From Lutibacter sp. A80 (lineage in GTDB: Bacteria; Bacteroidota; Bacteroidia; Flavobacteriales; Flavobacteriaceae): a stretch of DNA of 64,000 nt. The stretch covers positions 1,143,501 through 1,207,500 of the forward strand of contig NZ_CP092480.1 of the NCBI RefSeq assembly GCF_022429645.1, read 5' to 3'. Of this stretch, positions 55,749 to 64,000 are shown one piece after another. The notes beneath the pieces are model-generated. The model worked only from the letters and a program-made list of their open reading frames with translations, searched no databases and was not told the origin of the DNA. Each line of letters begins with the position of its first letter. Within the stretch, counting starts at the first letter, position 1. Both the position numbers and the translations under genes were made by a program.

Positions 55749-57011
55749 CTATTTTAACAATTCAGCTACTTGTTTTGTTAATTCTCGTCTATGAAATTTT
55801 TCAATATTTTTTGAATTAACACTCAAATTGTGCTCTTTATATTTTGAATACAATTCTAAAATGGAATTTTTTAATTTAGTTCTATCTTCAAAATCAACTA
55901 CAACACCTGCATTTGTTTCGTTTAAAATTTCAGCCAAATCACCATCTACTGGTGCAATTGCCAAAATTGGACGATTTACCATTAAATATTCAAATATTTT
56001 TCCAGTTATAATTCCTTTTGCACTTGGCACATTATTTAATAGTAATAATAATACTTGTGATTTTTTTTGATATTCAAGCACTTTATTGTGCGATACATAA
56101 CTCACAATTTCTATATTATTTTGAAGCTTTTTATTAGCTATTACTTCTACAACCGAAGGATCTACTTTTCCAATTAATTTTAATATAAAATCGTTTTTAA
56201 AATCTGTATTTTCCGATATAATTTCAGCCAATACATCCCATAACATTTTTGGGTTTCTATCGGCATTCATTAAACCAATATGTGTAATTGTAAATTTTGA
56301 ATCTAAATTATTTTCTGAAGTTAATACCTCCCCATCAAAACCATTTGTTATGGTAACAACATTATTACTAAATTTTGCATAATTTTTGTTCATTGTATTA
56401 CCAACAACCAGTACTTTATCTGCATTTAACAATACTTCTTGCTCTAAAAAATGATGTTTATTTATTGCTTTTTTAGTTAATGGTAATTGATGAAAATAAT
56501 CTATTTCTGTCCAAGGATCTCTAAAATCTGCAATCCATTTCACACCTAATTGCTGTTTTAATTTTAACCCAATTAAATGCATACTATGTGGCGGACCTGT
56601 AGTAATTATTGCGTCAACTTTATGTGTTGAAATGTATTTTTTTAAATATTTTACAGATGGTTTTATCCAAAATTTTCTTGCATCCGGTATAAAATAATTA
56701 GCTCTAATATACTGCAAAATTCTACCAAAAAAAGTTGGTTTCTGATTTAAAAAACCTGCACTTTCAGACTTCTTTTTTCCAAAAAAAGACAATATACTAT
56801 TAGGTTCAAAAATTGGTTGTTTTAATACCTCTATATTTTTAGGAACATCACTTTGTAAACTTTCATCTAAAATTGGATATTTTGGATTTTCAACCGTATA
56901 AACAATTGGTTCTACGTCAAAATCTCTAAAATATTTTACAAATTTTAACCATCGTTGTACTCCAGAACCACCTGCTGGTGGCCAATAATATGTAATTATT
57001 AAAACTTTCAA
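55749..57011 (-). CDS. Glycosyltransferase family 4-like
   Basis: A 420-residue GT-B glycosyltransferase of the GT4-like type: VLIITYYWPPAGGSGVQRWL at the N-terminus (acceptor domain) and, later, ADFRDPWTEIDYFHQLP, VITNGFDGE, and a donor-site region VNRPILAIAPVDGDLAEILN. The start is a TTG whose bases overlap the stop of the pyruvyl transferase gene (TTGA), so re-initiation is likely. The opening differs by having GGSGVQRW as in the wbu/wcf groups. Linkage and sugar unknown. Confidence 0.9.
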   Translation of the reverse strand: MKVLIITYYWPPAGGSGVQRWLKFVKYFRDFDVEPIVYTVENPKYPILDESLQSDVPKNIEVLKQPIFEPNSILSFFGKKKSESAGFLNQKPTFFGRILQYIRANYFIPDARKFWIKPSVKYLKKYISTHKVDAIITTGPPHSMHLIGLKLKQQLGVKWIADFRDPWTEIDYFHQLPLTKKAINKHHFLEQEVLLNADKVLVVGNTMNKNYAKFSNNVVTITNGFDGEVLTSENNLDSKFTITHIGLMNADRNPKMLWDVLAEIISENTDFKNDFILKLIGKVDPSVVEVIANKKLQNNIEIVSYVSHNKVLEYQKKSQVLLLLLNNVPSAKGIITGKIFEYLMVNRPILAIAPVDGDLAEILNETNAGVVVDFEDRTKLKNSILELYSKYKEHNLSVNSKNIEKFHRRELTKQVAELLK

Positions 57012-58168
57012 AATTCTGTTATTTTTTGCTTAAAAAAATTAAAATCCGCATTAGATTCTTTATTTATTTTAGGCATTATATTTTTTAAATGCGCTCTAAT
57101 TCCATCTGTATTTGTAATAAAATTAGTAAACGATTGCATTGCTTTTTCACTGCCTTCATTATAATCAATAGAATATTCCGAAAGTTCTAAATAATTATAA
57201 CATTCTTTACCTTTTACTTCATAACTAATATTAAAAGCTGGAATATTTTTAGTTAAAGACGTTATACACATATGTAATCTTGTACCAATTACAAAATCGT
57301 ACTCTTCTATTTTTTTATAAAAATCTTCAAACTTAAAATAATCTGCTAACACTGTGGTTTTATCCTGTAATGTTATATCTAAATTATCGTAAATTTCTTG
57401 TGCTAATTTAGCATCATCTTTATAATTAGCTAGCCCTTGACAGGTTGAAATAAATTCAATTGTATATCCTCTATCTATACATTCTTTTATAAATGTACTA
57501 ATCATTTTTATATAATCGCTTCTATTTCTACCGTCGTAATTCCATTCCCTAACTGAAACACCAACTTTCTTTAAATTTACAGATGCCTGCTCTTTAAAAT
57601 CAAGTAAAAATGCAGCATCCTTAGTCAACTTAAATTTCTGTTTTGAGATATTTAAATTTGTTAAAATATTAAACGAAAACTGATCTCTAACAAATATATA
57701 CGAAATAGATGTATCCATTAATTTTTGAAAAAACAAGGCATCTTTTTGATTTAAAGGTCCAACCGATTGCGAATAAATTAGAGATTTTTTACCAAAATAT
57801 TTTGCAATTTTATAGATTGACAGACTATTTTTTATATTATAATTAGAATTAATATATCCACCTGGAGTTCCAACTAGCACATCTGCTTCTCTGTAATGTT
57901 TTGAAAATAAAAATAACAAAGGAAGTAACAAAGGTTTTAGAAAAGGTAACTTCATAAATATTTTATGCTGACCAATTTCCTCTACAAACGGTAAATTTGG
58001 ATATAATTCTTTTGCTTGTTTATAATAATACGTAGCAATTTTAACTTGAAAACCTGCATTCTCCAATTTTTTATACAAGGCATAAAACAACGCAACATCT
58101 CCATTATTTAAAGGAACAACATTGTTTATTAACAATTTTATTGAATCTGTTTTTTTATGTTTTACCAT
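57008..58168 (-). CDS. Polysaccharide pyruvyl transferase family protein
   Basis: A 386-residue enzyme of PF04230 (CsaB/WcaK/EpsO type): LLINNVVPLNNGDVALFYAL, DVLVGTPGGYINSNYN, KSLIYSQSVGPLNQKDALFF, VRDQFSFNILT, and VIGTRLHMCITSLTKNIPAF followed by the last helix. Such enzymes add a pyruvate ketal to sugars of exopolysaccharides or teichoic-like polymers, giving negative charge. It heads the leftward group before the glycosyltransferase gene and overlaps it by 4 bases. Confidence 0.9.
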   Translation of the reverse strand: MVKHKKTDSIKLLINNVVPLNNGDVALFYALYKKLENAGFQVKIATYYYKQAKELYPNLPFVEEIGQHKIFMKLPFLKPLLLPLLFLFSKHYREADVLVGTPGGYINSNYNIKNSLSIYKIAKYFGKKSLIYSQSVGPLNQKDALFFQKLMDTSISYIFVRDQFSFNILTNLNISKQKFKLTKDAAFLLDFKEQASVNLKKVGVSVREWNYDGRNRSDYIKMISTFIKECIDRGYTIEFISTCQGLANYKDDAKLAQEIYDNLDITLQDKTTVLADYFKFEDFYKKIEEYDFVIGTRLHMCITSLTKNIPAFNISYEVKGKECYNYLELSEYSIDYNEGSEKAMQSFTNFITNTDGIRAHLKNIMPKINKESNADFNFFKQKITEF

Positions 58169-58318
58169 GTAGTTTTAGTAGCTTGTTTTGTTTGAAATTC
58201 ATTTTATTTAGTAAAAAAACAAACTCAAAATCTCGATTGCTAATTTATAACTTTTCATTAAATTCGTAGCTAGATAAACCTATAATTATAAAGAAGAATA
58301 ATTCATAAAAAGCATTAA

Positions 58319-59365
58319 ATGAACACAAAAAAACAAGAAAAAGAATCCGTTTTAATGTTATATGTTTTATTTGCCACCTTTGTAAAAAGAGATGTTGCTA
58401 TTTTAGAAAAAAAGTACCAGGTAGATTTATATCAATTTAATACTTCAAAAAAAATCTATTTGTTTTATGCTTTTATCAAACAATTTTTCTTTTTGCTTTT
58501 TAACTTTCACAAATACAAAGCAATTGTAATTCAATCATCAGGCTATCTTTCATTTTTTCCAGTAATTTTCGGGAAGATTGCAAAAAAACCAATTATAATT
58601 ATTGCAATTGGTACAGATTGCGCAAAATTACCCGAAATTAATTACGGCGCACACACTAAAAAAATATTAAGTTGGTTTACAAACTTTTCGTTTAAAAATG
58701 CCTCATTAATTTTACCTGTTCATAAAAGTTTAGAAAAAAGTTTTTACAGTTATATGGACGTAGAATTTCCAGATCAAGGAATTCGTTCTTTTAACCCAAC
58801 TATTAAAACCCCTATTATTGAAATGGTAAATGGGTACGATACGGTTAAATGGCAAAACAAAAATTTAGATAGAATCAAAAATTCTTTCTTATCTGTTACT
58901 TTTGCTGTTGATGAAATTGGGCATTACAGAAAAGGAATTGACTTAATTGTTAAAGCTGCTAACTTATTTCCAGATTATTATTTTACTATTGTTGGTAAAG
59001 TATATTTAAAAGGAGCTTGCCCTAAAAACTTACATTTAATAGATAATGTAAAGCAAGAAGAACTTTTAGAAATTTACAACAAACATCAATATTATTTTCA
59101 ACTCTCTATGTTTGAAGGTTTTCCAAATGCACTTTGTGAAGCTATGCTATGTGGCTGTATTCCAATTGGAAGTAACGTAGCCGGAATTCCTGATATTATT
59201 GGTAAAAAAGGGTATGTTTTAAAACAAAAAAATACAGAATCTCTGAAACAATTAATTTTAAACTTACAGAAAAATAAGCTTACACCCAACGATGTTAGAA
59301 ATCAAATAAGTTCCAATTTTCCTTTAGAAAGAAGAGAAAATGAATTTCTAAACCACGTTTTATAA
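58319..59365 (+). CDS. Glycosyltransferase, GT4 type
   Basis: A 348-residue glycosyltransferase transcribed opposite to the neighbouring polysaccharide genes. Seen: SVTFAVDEIGHYRKGIDLIV (donor domain opening), YFTIVGKVY, and FEGFPNALCEAMLCGCIPIG with SNVAGIPDIIG, the E-x7-E nucleotide-sugar motif. The N-terminal domain has a hydrophobic patch (FYAFIKQFFFLLFNFHKYKA) that may touch the membrane. The sugar is unknown. It shares the 150-base divergent region with the pyruvyl transferase gene. Confidence 0.88.
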   Translation: MNTKKQEKESVLMLYVLFATFVKRDVAILEKKYQVDLYQFNTSKKIYLFYAFIKQFFFLLFNFHKYKAIVIQSSGYLSFFPVIFGKIAKKPIIIIAIGTDCAKLPEINYGAHTKKILSWFTNFSFKNASLILPVHKSLEKSFYSYMDVEFPDQGIRSFNPTIKTPIIEMVNGYDTVKWQNKNLDRIKNSFLSVTFAVDEIGHYRKGIDLIVKAANLFPDYYFTIVGKVYLKGACPKNLHLIDNVKQEELLEIYNKHQYYFQLSMFEGFPNALCEAMLCGCIPIGSNVAGIPDIIGKKGYVLKQKNTESLKQLILNLQKNKLTPNDVRNQISSNFPLERRENEFLNHVL

Positions 59366-59419
59366 TTGTTGGTTGTTAAATAAACAATACTGATTTAAAC
59401 TATTTTTTATACCTAACTA

Positions 59420-61849
59420 CTATTCTTTTTTTCGCTTTTCAATAAAAAACCAGCCCACCGGAATAAGTAGTAATAATAAATAAGAAGCCAACGTAATACT
59501 ATTTCCTGTTTTAATTACTGTTGGTTCAAATTTAAATTCTATAGTATGCTTTCCTGCCGGAATTTCCATTCCGCGCAACACATAGTTCACTCTGTAATGC
59601 GGTTGTAATTCACCATTAACATAGGCATTCCAACCATTTTTATAATACATTTCAGAAAAAACTATAAACTGATTTTTTGTAGTATTTACATTATAAATTA
59701 ACTCATTTGCTTTGTATGAAGTTAATTGAATATCAGCTAAAGAATCTATTGGATATTGCGTTTTAAAATCGTTAGAGAGTTCTTTAGATTCAATTACTGC
59801 AGTTATTTTTGTATTTAAACTATCCAAGGCTTTAATTTCTTCATTTGCATTATTTACTACAGAGATAGTGTTTACAAACCAGGCATTTCCATTAGCACCT
59901 TTATTTAATTCGTATCCAACTTTTCCGGCTTCATCTGCACCAATAATATATTTGGTATTTATCATATTTAAAACCTCTGCATTTCCTTTAGAAATTTGAA
60001 AATCGTACAGTTCTTGATAACGTCTTGGTTTTGCAGCATGGTACCCTCCTATTGAATTATGAAAATAAGAAGTTGTTCCATCTGCCATTATATTTTTTGT
60101 AAAATTAGCAACGCGATAGTAGCTTTTATCTTTCATTATTTCCTTATCAACTGCAGAAGCCTGAAATGGTTTATCTACTTTTCTAGCGCTAACAAAAAAG
60201 TCATTATTCACATATCTTTTATCAACATTTACAAGGTCAAAAAGAAGAATAACAACAAAGCCAATTAAAGCAATATTTTTATTTATTTTTTCCTTTAAAA
60301 ACAGCCAAATTACACTTGCAACTATAAAAACAATAACCAAAGAACGTAAACTATCGTTAAAAAACAAGGTTCTTCTATCCGCCGTAATTGCATCTAAATA
60401 TCCAGCAATTTGCTCGTCTATTTGAAGATCTATAGGTCTTTCAAAAGAAAATAAACCTGAACCACCAACTGTAAAAATTAAAGCCAAACCACCTACTATT
60501 AACGCTGTATATTTTAAGGCTTGTAATTTAACTTCTGTTTTAATTTCAGAAGAAAACAATTTAGCAACACCTAAAATTGCTAATAATGGTATGGTTAATT
60601 CTGCAATTACTTGTATAGATGAAACTGCTCTAAACCTGTTATATAAAGGCACATAATTAATAAAGAAATCAGTTACAATTGAAAAATTCTTTCCCCAACT
60701 TAATAAAATTGAAAATATAGTTGCTGCAACTAACCATTTTTTAAATTTTCCTTTTACTAAAAACAACGCCAAAACAAATAAGAAAATAAAAAATGCTCCA
60801 ACATAAGCAGGTGCAGCTACAATTGGTTGATCTCCCCAATACATAGAAGATATTTGCATTAAATAATTAGCATCATTTACATCTAAACCTTTATTTACTG
60901 CATTTTGTAAAAAACTTTGAAGCTCACTATTTTCAACCTCTTCATGACTTGTTCCTCCCATAAATCTTGGGATAAAAAGATTAAAAGTTTCAGCAATTCC
61001 ATAACTATATTCAGTTATATAATCTTTAGATAATCCAGCAGTAACTTCTTTTAAAGAACCATCTGTATTTATAGTTAATTCACTTTTACCACGTGTGCTT
61101 TCTTTAGAATATTCGCTTGTTGCCATTAAATGCGTTGCATTTGTTCCAACTGCTAAAATTACAGCAACTACTAAAATTCCAATACTTTTAATAAAGTGAG
61201 GTATTTCTTTTTTTTGAATAGATTCTAACAACTGAACAACCCCATAAATTAGTACTAAAAACAATAAATAATACGTCATTTGAATATGACTTGCACTTAA
61301 TTCTAAAGCCATTGCTAAAGCGGTTACAATAAAACCAAGTAAATATTTACGATTAAAAACCAATAAAATTCCGGCTAATACTAAAGGAAAATAAGCTATT
61401 GCGTGTGCTTTTGCATTATGTCCAACTCCTAAAATTATAACTAAATAAGTAGAAAGTCCAAAGCCTAAGGCTCCCATAATTGCTAGTTTCCAATCTATTT
61501 TTAAAACCAATAATAGTATAAAAAAGCTTAAAAAATATAGAAATAAATAGTCTGCTGGTCTTGGTAAAAAACGGATTATATTATCTAATTTATTAATAAA
61601 ATCGTACGAATAATATGCACTTACTACATAAGCAGGCATCCCTCCAAATGTTGCATTTGTCCAATAAGGTTCTGCATTATTTTCTGCTCTAAAATCTGCA
61701 ATTTCTTTAGAAGACCCTTTAAATTGAGTTATATCGCTTTGCTGAATTTTTTTTCCTTCTAAAACAGGAGAAAAATAGGCGATTGAAATTACCATAAAAA
61801 CTGATATAGCAATTAAATATGGTGCAAATTTATTTAGAGAAAATTTCAT
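59420..61849 (-). CDS. YfhO family membrane protein
   Basis: An 809-residue membrane protein with about 13 helices and a large extracytoplasmic C-terminal part: opening FSLNKFAPYLIAISVFMVIS, then FRAENNAEPYWTNATFGGMP (E-P-W motif), IGGYHAAKPRRYQELYDF, FVNTISVVNNANEEIKALDS, and FSEMYYKNGWNAYVNGELQP near the end. YfhO proteins belong to the GT-C superfamily or its relatives and in Listeria and Bacillus add sugars to lipoteichoic acid; the Bacteroidota role is not defined but suits glycan work beside the polysaccharide genes. Confidence 0.92.
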   Translation of the reverse strand: MKFSLNKFAPYLIAISVFMVISIAYFSPVLEGKKIQQSDITQFKGSSKEIADFRAENNAEPYWTNATFGGMPAYVVSAYYSYDFINKLDNIIRFLPRPADYLFLYFLSFFILLLVLKIDWKLAIMGALGFGLSTYLVIILGVGHNAKAHAIAYFPLVLAGILLVFNRKYLLGFIVTALAMALELSASHIQMTYYLLFLVLIYGVVQLLESIQKKEIPHFIKSIGILVVAVILAVGTNATHLMATSEYSKESTRGKSELTINTDGSLKEVTAGLSKDYITEYSYGIAETFNLFIPRFMGGTSHEEVENSELQSFLQNAVNKGLDVNDANYLMQISSMYWGDQPIVAAPAYVGAFFIFLFVLALFLVKGKFKKWLVAATIFSILLSWGKNFSIVTDFFINYVPLYNRFRAVSSIQVIAELTIPLLAILGVAKLFSSEIKTEVKLQALKYTALIVGGLALIFTVGGSGLFSFERPIDLQIDEQIAGYLDAITADRRTLFFNDSLRSLVIVFIVASVIWLFLKEKINKNIALIGFVVILLFDLVNVDKRYVNNDFFVSARKVDKPFQASAVDKEIMKDKSYYRVANFTKNIMADGTTSYFHNSIGGYHAAKPRRYQELYDFQISKGNAEVLNMINTKYIIGADEAGKVGYELNKGANGNAWFVNTISVVNNANEEIKALDSLNTKITAVIESKELSNDFKTQYPIDSLADIQLTSYKANELIYNVNTTKNQFIVFSEMYYKNGWNAYVNGELQPHYRVNYVLRGMEIPAGKHTIEFKFEPTVIKTGNSITLASYLLLLLIPVGWFFIEKRKKE

Positions 61850-61934
61850 TTGTATTTTTATTTATCTTTAGGTTAGAAAGAAATTCTTCACTAGAATCCC
61901 CATTAAAATTAAAGTTTTAGTTAAAAGGAATTAA

Positions 61935-62198
61935 CTATTTATCATCTTTAACTTCTTCATAATCTACATAATCACCTACATTTTTATTACTTTCTTTCGG
62001 TTCTGCTGGTTTTTTAGCTATCACAGTTTCCCCAACTTTACCTTCTTCTTGTTGTTGGTAACTTTGTTGTTGTTCTTTGTATTTCTTTTCAACATTAGTA
62101 ATTACTTTTTTCAAGAAAATAGGCGCAATATACCTACTAAAAAACTTGAGAACATAATAAATAATAACAATAATAGCTATAGTTTTTAATATACCCAT
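61935..62198 (-). CDS. DUF4834 small membrane protein
   Basis: An 87-residue protein: N-terminal membrane helix (LKTIAIIVIIYYVLKFF), family phrase RYIAPIFLKKVITNVEKKY, then a Gln/Lys/Glu-rich tail (QQQSYQQQEEGKVGE ... YVDYEEVKDDK). DUF4834 proteins are short, restricted to Bacteroidota, and of unknown role. It lies 85 bases upstream of YfhO on the same strand; the two are next to each other in many flavobacteria. Confidence 0.9.
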   Translation of the reverse strand: MGILKTIAIIVIIYYVLKFFSRYIAPIFLKKVITNVEKKYKEQQQSYQQQEEGKVGETVIAKKPAEPKESNKNVGDYVDYEEVKDDK

Positions 62199-62271
62199 TT
62201 AATTCATTTTTTATATAATTTTCAAAAATAACAATTTGCAAGTAACTAAAACGTTTAAATATATAAAATCT

Positions 62272-62279
62272 TATATTTG
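62272..62279 (+). promoter_or_regulatory. -7 box for outer-membrane protein gene
   Basis: TATATTTG then ACACC, 22 bases before the ATG at 62302; a TTTG about 33 bases further up is too far for a standard pair. Confidence 0.5.
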
Positions 62280-62301
62280 ACACCACAATTAACAAAAACT
62301 T

Positions 62302-63234
62302 ATGAATAGAGTATTGCTACTTTTTTTGGCTTTTTTTAGCATTCAAATTGCTAAAGCACAATATACAGAAATAATAAACTCTAAACGACCAGGTTTATCG
62401 GAAAGTCCATATAGTATTGGTACAAATGTTTATCAATTTGAAACTGGTTTATTTTATAGAAATAGTGATAACCCACTTTATACGGTACCTTCAGACACCT
62501 ATGGAGGTGAGTTATTATTTAGATATGGAAAATTTTCTGAAAAATTAGAATTTGACTTAAATTTAGCCTATCAAATTGATGATTTATCACACCATCCTAA
62601 TGGGCATATTAAAGGTTTAAGCGACTTAACAGTTGGCGCCAAATACTTAATAAGACAACAAGATTTTACAGATAAATCTAAAGAAGTTAGAAGTTTTAAA
62701 AAAAGATATGCTTTTGATTGGAAGCGTTTAATTCCCTCAATAGGAATTTATGCTGGAGTACATACTAAATTTGTTAGTAAAGATTATAAAGAAGATGACC
62801 TTAGCTATAAGCTTGCGGTATTACTTCAAAATGATATTACAGACAGGTTGGTTATTTTAACAAATTTAATTAATGATAAATTCTCGACAGACGATTCTTT
62901 TTATAAATATATAATAACTATGACCTATGCTATTAATCAAAACTGGTCTTATTTTATTGAAAACCAAGGTCAATATCAAGAAGATTATGCTCCAAAATAC
63001 CAATTTGGAACTGGCTTAGCATATTTAATTAATGAAAATTTACAAGTAGATGCTTCTGCCAGAACAAATTTTTTTGACGATTATACCTATTATTATTTTT
63101 CAACAGGTATTGCCTGGAGATTAGATAGACATTACGATACAATGAGCTTTAAAAATCTTTCAGACAAAACAGTTAAAAAAAAGAAAAAAAGAACAGGATT
63201 TTTTAGTAAATTGTTTGGTAAAAAAAGAAACTAA
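62302..63234 (+). CDS. Outer-membrane beta-barrel protein, phenol MetA_deg-like
   Basis: A 310-residue protein: signal peptide MNRVLLLFLAFFSIQIAKAQ, then beta strands with RPGLSESPYSIGTNVYQFET, KGLSDLTVGAKYL, LAVLLQNDITDRLVILTNLI, and SYFIENQGQYQEDYAPKYQF. The early phrase RPGxxxSP followed by VYQxExG is the pattern of the transporter family PF13557 (Phenol_MetA_deg). The end is very basic (VKKKKKRTGFFSKLFGKKRN), which is odd for a barrel and may be a periplasmic tail. It is likely an outer-membrane channel, substrate unknown. Confidence 0.82.
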   Translation: MNRVLLLFLAFFSIQIAKAQYTEIINSKRPGLSESPYSIGTNVYQFETGLFYRNSDNPLYTVPSDTYGGELLFRYGKFSEKLEFDLNLAYQIDDLSHHPNGHIKGLSDLTVGAKYLIRQQDFTDKSKEVRSFKKRYAFDWKRLIPSIGIYAGVHTKFVSKDYKEDDLSYKLAVLLQNDITDRLVILTNLINDKFSTDDSFYKYIITMTYAINQNWSYFIENQGQYQEDYAPKYQFGTGLAYLINENLQVDASARTNFFDDYTYYYFSTGIAWRLDRHYDTMSFKNLSDKTVKKKKKRTGFFSKLFGKKRN

Positions 63235-63249
63235 TTGCAACTTACACCT

Positions 63250-64000
63250 ATGATTACAATTAAAGAAATGACCTCTAAAAAGGAGCTAAAAACTTACATA
63301 AAGTTTCCTTTTAAACTCTATAAAAATAATGAATATTGGGTTCCTCCTATTATTAAAGAAGAACTCGAATCTTTTGACAAAACAATTAACCCTGTATTTG
63401 AACATGCAGAAGCCCGTTTTTTTGTGGCTATTAAAAACAACGAAATTGTAGGTAGAATTGCCGCAATTATTAATTACACCGAAATAAATGAACAAAAAGT
63501 AAAAAAAATGCGTTTCGGTTGGTTCGACTTTATAGATGATATTGAAGTTTCTAAAATGCTACTTGAAAAGGTTAGAGAAATAGGACTTCAACATAATTTA
63601 GAATTTATGGAAGGCCCTGTAGGTTTTTCAAACCTGGATAAAGTTGGCGTGTTAACCTATGGTTTCGACCATATTGGTACTATGGTTACTTGGTATAATT
63701 ATCCGTATTATAAAACGCATTTCGAAAAATTAGGTTTTGAAGTTGGAAAAGAATATTTAGAAAATAAATTCCCTTTTATTAATGTAAAACCAGAACCTTT
63801 AAGAAGAATTAGTACTATTTTAGAAAAACGCTATAATTTAACTCCATTAAATTTCACAAAAACAAAAGACATTATGCCGTATGTGGATAAAATGTTCGAT
63901 TTGTTTAATAAAAGTTATGCCGTATTACCTTCTTTTGTTCCTATTTCTGAAATAGAAATTGATTATTTCAAAAAAAAATACATCACATTTATTAATCCAG
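63250..64000 (+). CDS. GNAT-like protein, 3' end outside window
   Basis: An ORF open to the last base (250 codons seen): ITIKEMTSKKELKTYIKFPF, YKNNEYWVPPIIKEELESFD, NPVFEHAEARFFVAIKNNEI, VGRIAAIINYTEINE, MEGPVGFSNLDKVGVLTYGF and TWYNYPYYKTHFEKLGFE. This is a GNAT-superfamily-like family of about 370-400 residues in which the phrase FEHAExxFFxA is followed by GRIAA; some databases wrongly call flavobacterial members GTP cyclohydrolase. Substrate unknown. It lies 15 bases after the barrel gene on the same strand. Confidence 0.8.
   Translation, partial: MITIKEMTSKKELKTYIKFPFKLYKNNEYWVPPIIKEELESFDKTINPVFEHAEARFFVAIKNNEIVGRIAAIINYTEINEQKVKKMRFGWFDFIDDIEVSKMLLEKVREIGLQHNLEFMEGPVGFSNLDKVGVLTYGFDHIGTMVTWYNYPYYKTHFEKLGFEVGKEYLENKFPFINVKPEPLRRISTILEKRYNLTPLNFTKTKDIMPYVDKMFDLFNKSYAVLPSFVPISEIEIDYFKKKYITFINP

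Overview
The window is AT-rich (by eye roughly 30% GC) chromosomal DNA from a member of the Flavobacteriaceae (Bacteroidota). The evidence is the promoter style (-7 boxes of the TAnnTTTG type, often TTTGCA), very few Shine-Dalgarno sequences, several TTG/GTG starts, and gene neighbourhoods and small families typical of that group (DUF6452-DUF6048, DUF5683, DUF6122, DUF6095, DUF4834, a CAL67264-type peptide, a DUF5684-signal peptidase fusion). I cannot name the genus. No tRNA, rRNA or CRISPR array was seen.

Layout. 1-1.97 kb: end of a coiled-coil membrane protein, a DUF2892 peptide, and a leftward operon idi - membrane protein - queD. 2.1-7.46 kb: the only clearly accessory stretch, a decayed island. 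It holds a relic of a YifB/ComM ATPase, an ORF split by one stop codon, an intact WYL-domain regulator overlapping a PD-(D/E)XK nuclease gene, a short DnaB-like protein whose Walker A lysine is methionine, and a serine-recombinase relic. 7.47-18.5 kb: prfC, a LolC/E-type permease with a GNAT gene, NamZ-like muramidase, an ABC-F protein, a thioredoxin-fold lipoprotein, a DEAD-box RNA helicase and rocD. 18.9-26.5 kb: a DUF6686-like protein and a RIC/YtfE-like di-iron protein, a lipoprotein cytochrome c, rlmD with two surface proteins, a 2OG-Fe(II) oxygenase, a SUI1-like factor, a nucleoside phosphorylase and small lipoproteins. 26.7-32.2 kb: the conserved run parA-parB-DUF5683-dapB-lepB-wbqC-DUF6122. 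32.3-37.7 kb: a YiiX-like peptidase, a small lipoprotein, a long palindromic repeat, ettA and an orphan CHASE/PAS histidine kinase. 37.7-39.8 kb: a pirin-MarR-flavin reductase-DoxX operon with a 20-bp operator-like palindrome. 39.9-50.5 kb: acyl-CoA carboxylase beta chain, yebC, ribD, prmC, a second DEAD-box protein, trmD-rplS, a 775-bp gene-free stretch that may encode an RNA, and monomeric isocitrate dehydrogenase. 50.6-61.8 kb: an ATP-grasp enzyme, DinB- and LysE-family proteins, then a surface-polysaccharide group (flippase, wecB, two glycosyltransferases, a pyruvyl transferase, YfhO). 61.9-64 kb: DUF4834, an outer-membrane beta-barrel candidate and a GNAT-like gene cut by the window end.

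Working together: most genes are housekeeping (translation and RNA modification: prfC, rlmD, trmD, rplS, prmC, ettA, two RNA helicases; chromosome segregation: parAB; biosynthesis: dapB, ribD, queD, idi). The best candidate for an undescribed system is the WYL-nuclease pair at 3.6-5.8 kb, with paired inverted repeats between it and the divergent broken ORF: this looks like a repressor-controlled anti-phage module in a degrading island. Second are a promoter-to-terminator unit without an ORF at 47.6-48.1 kb and three RNA-related genes whose -7 box ends exactly four bases before the ATG, which predicts leaderless mRNAs.
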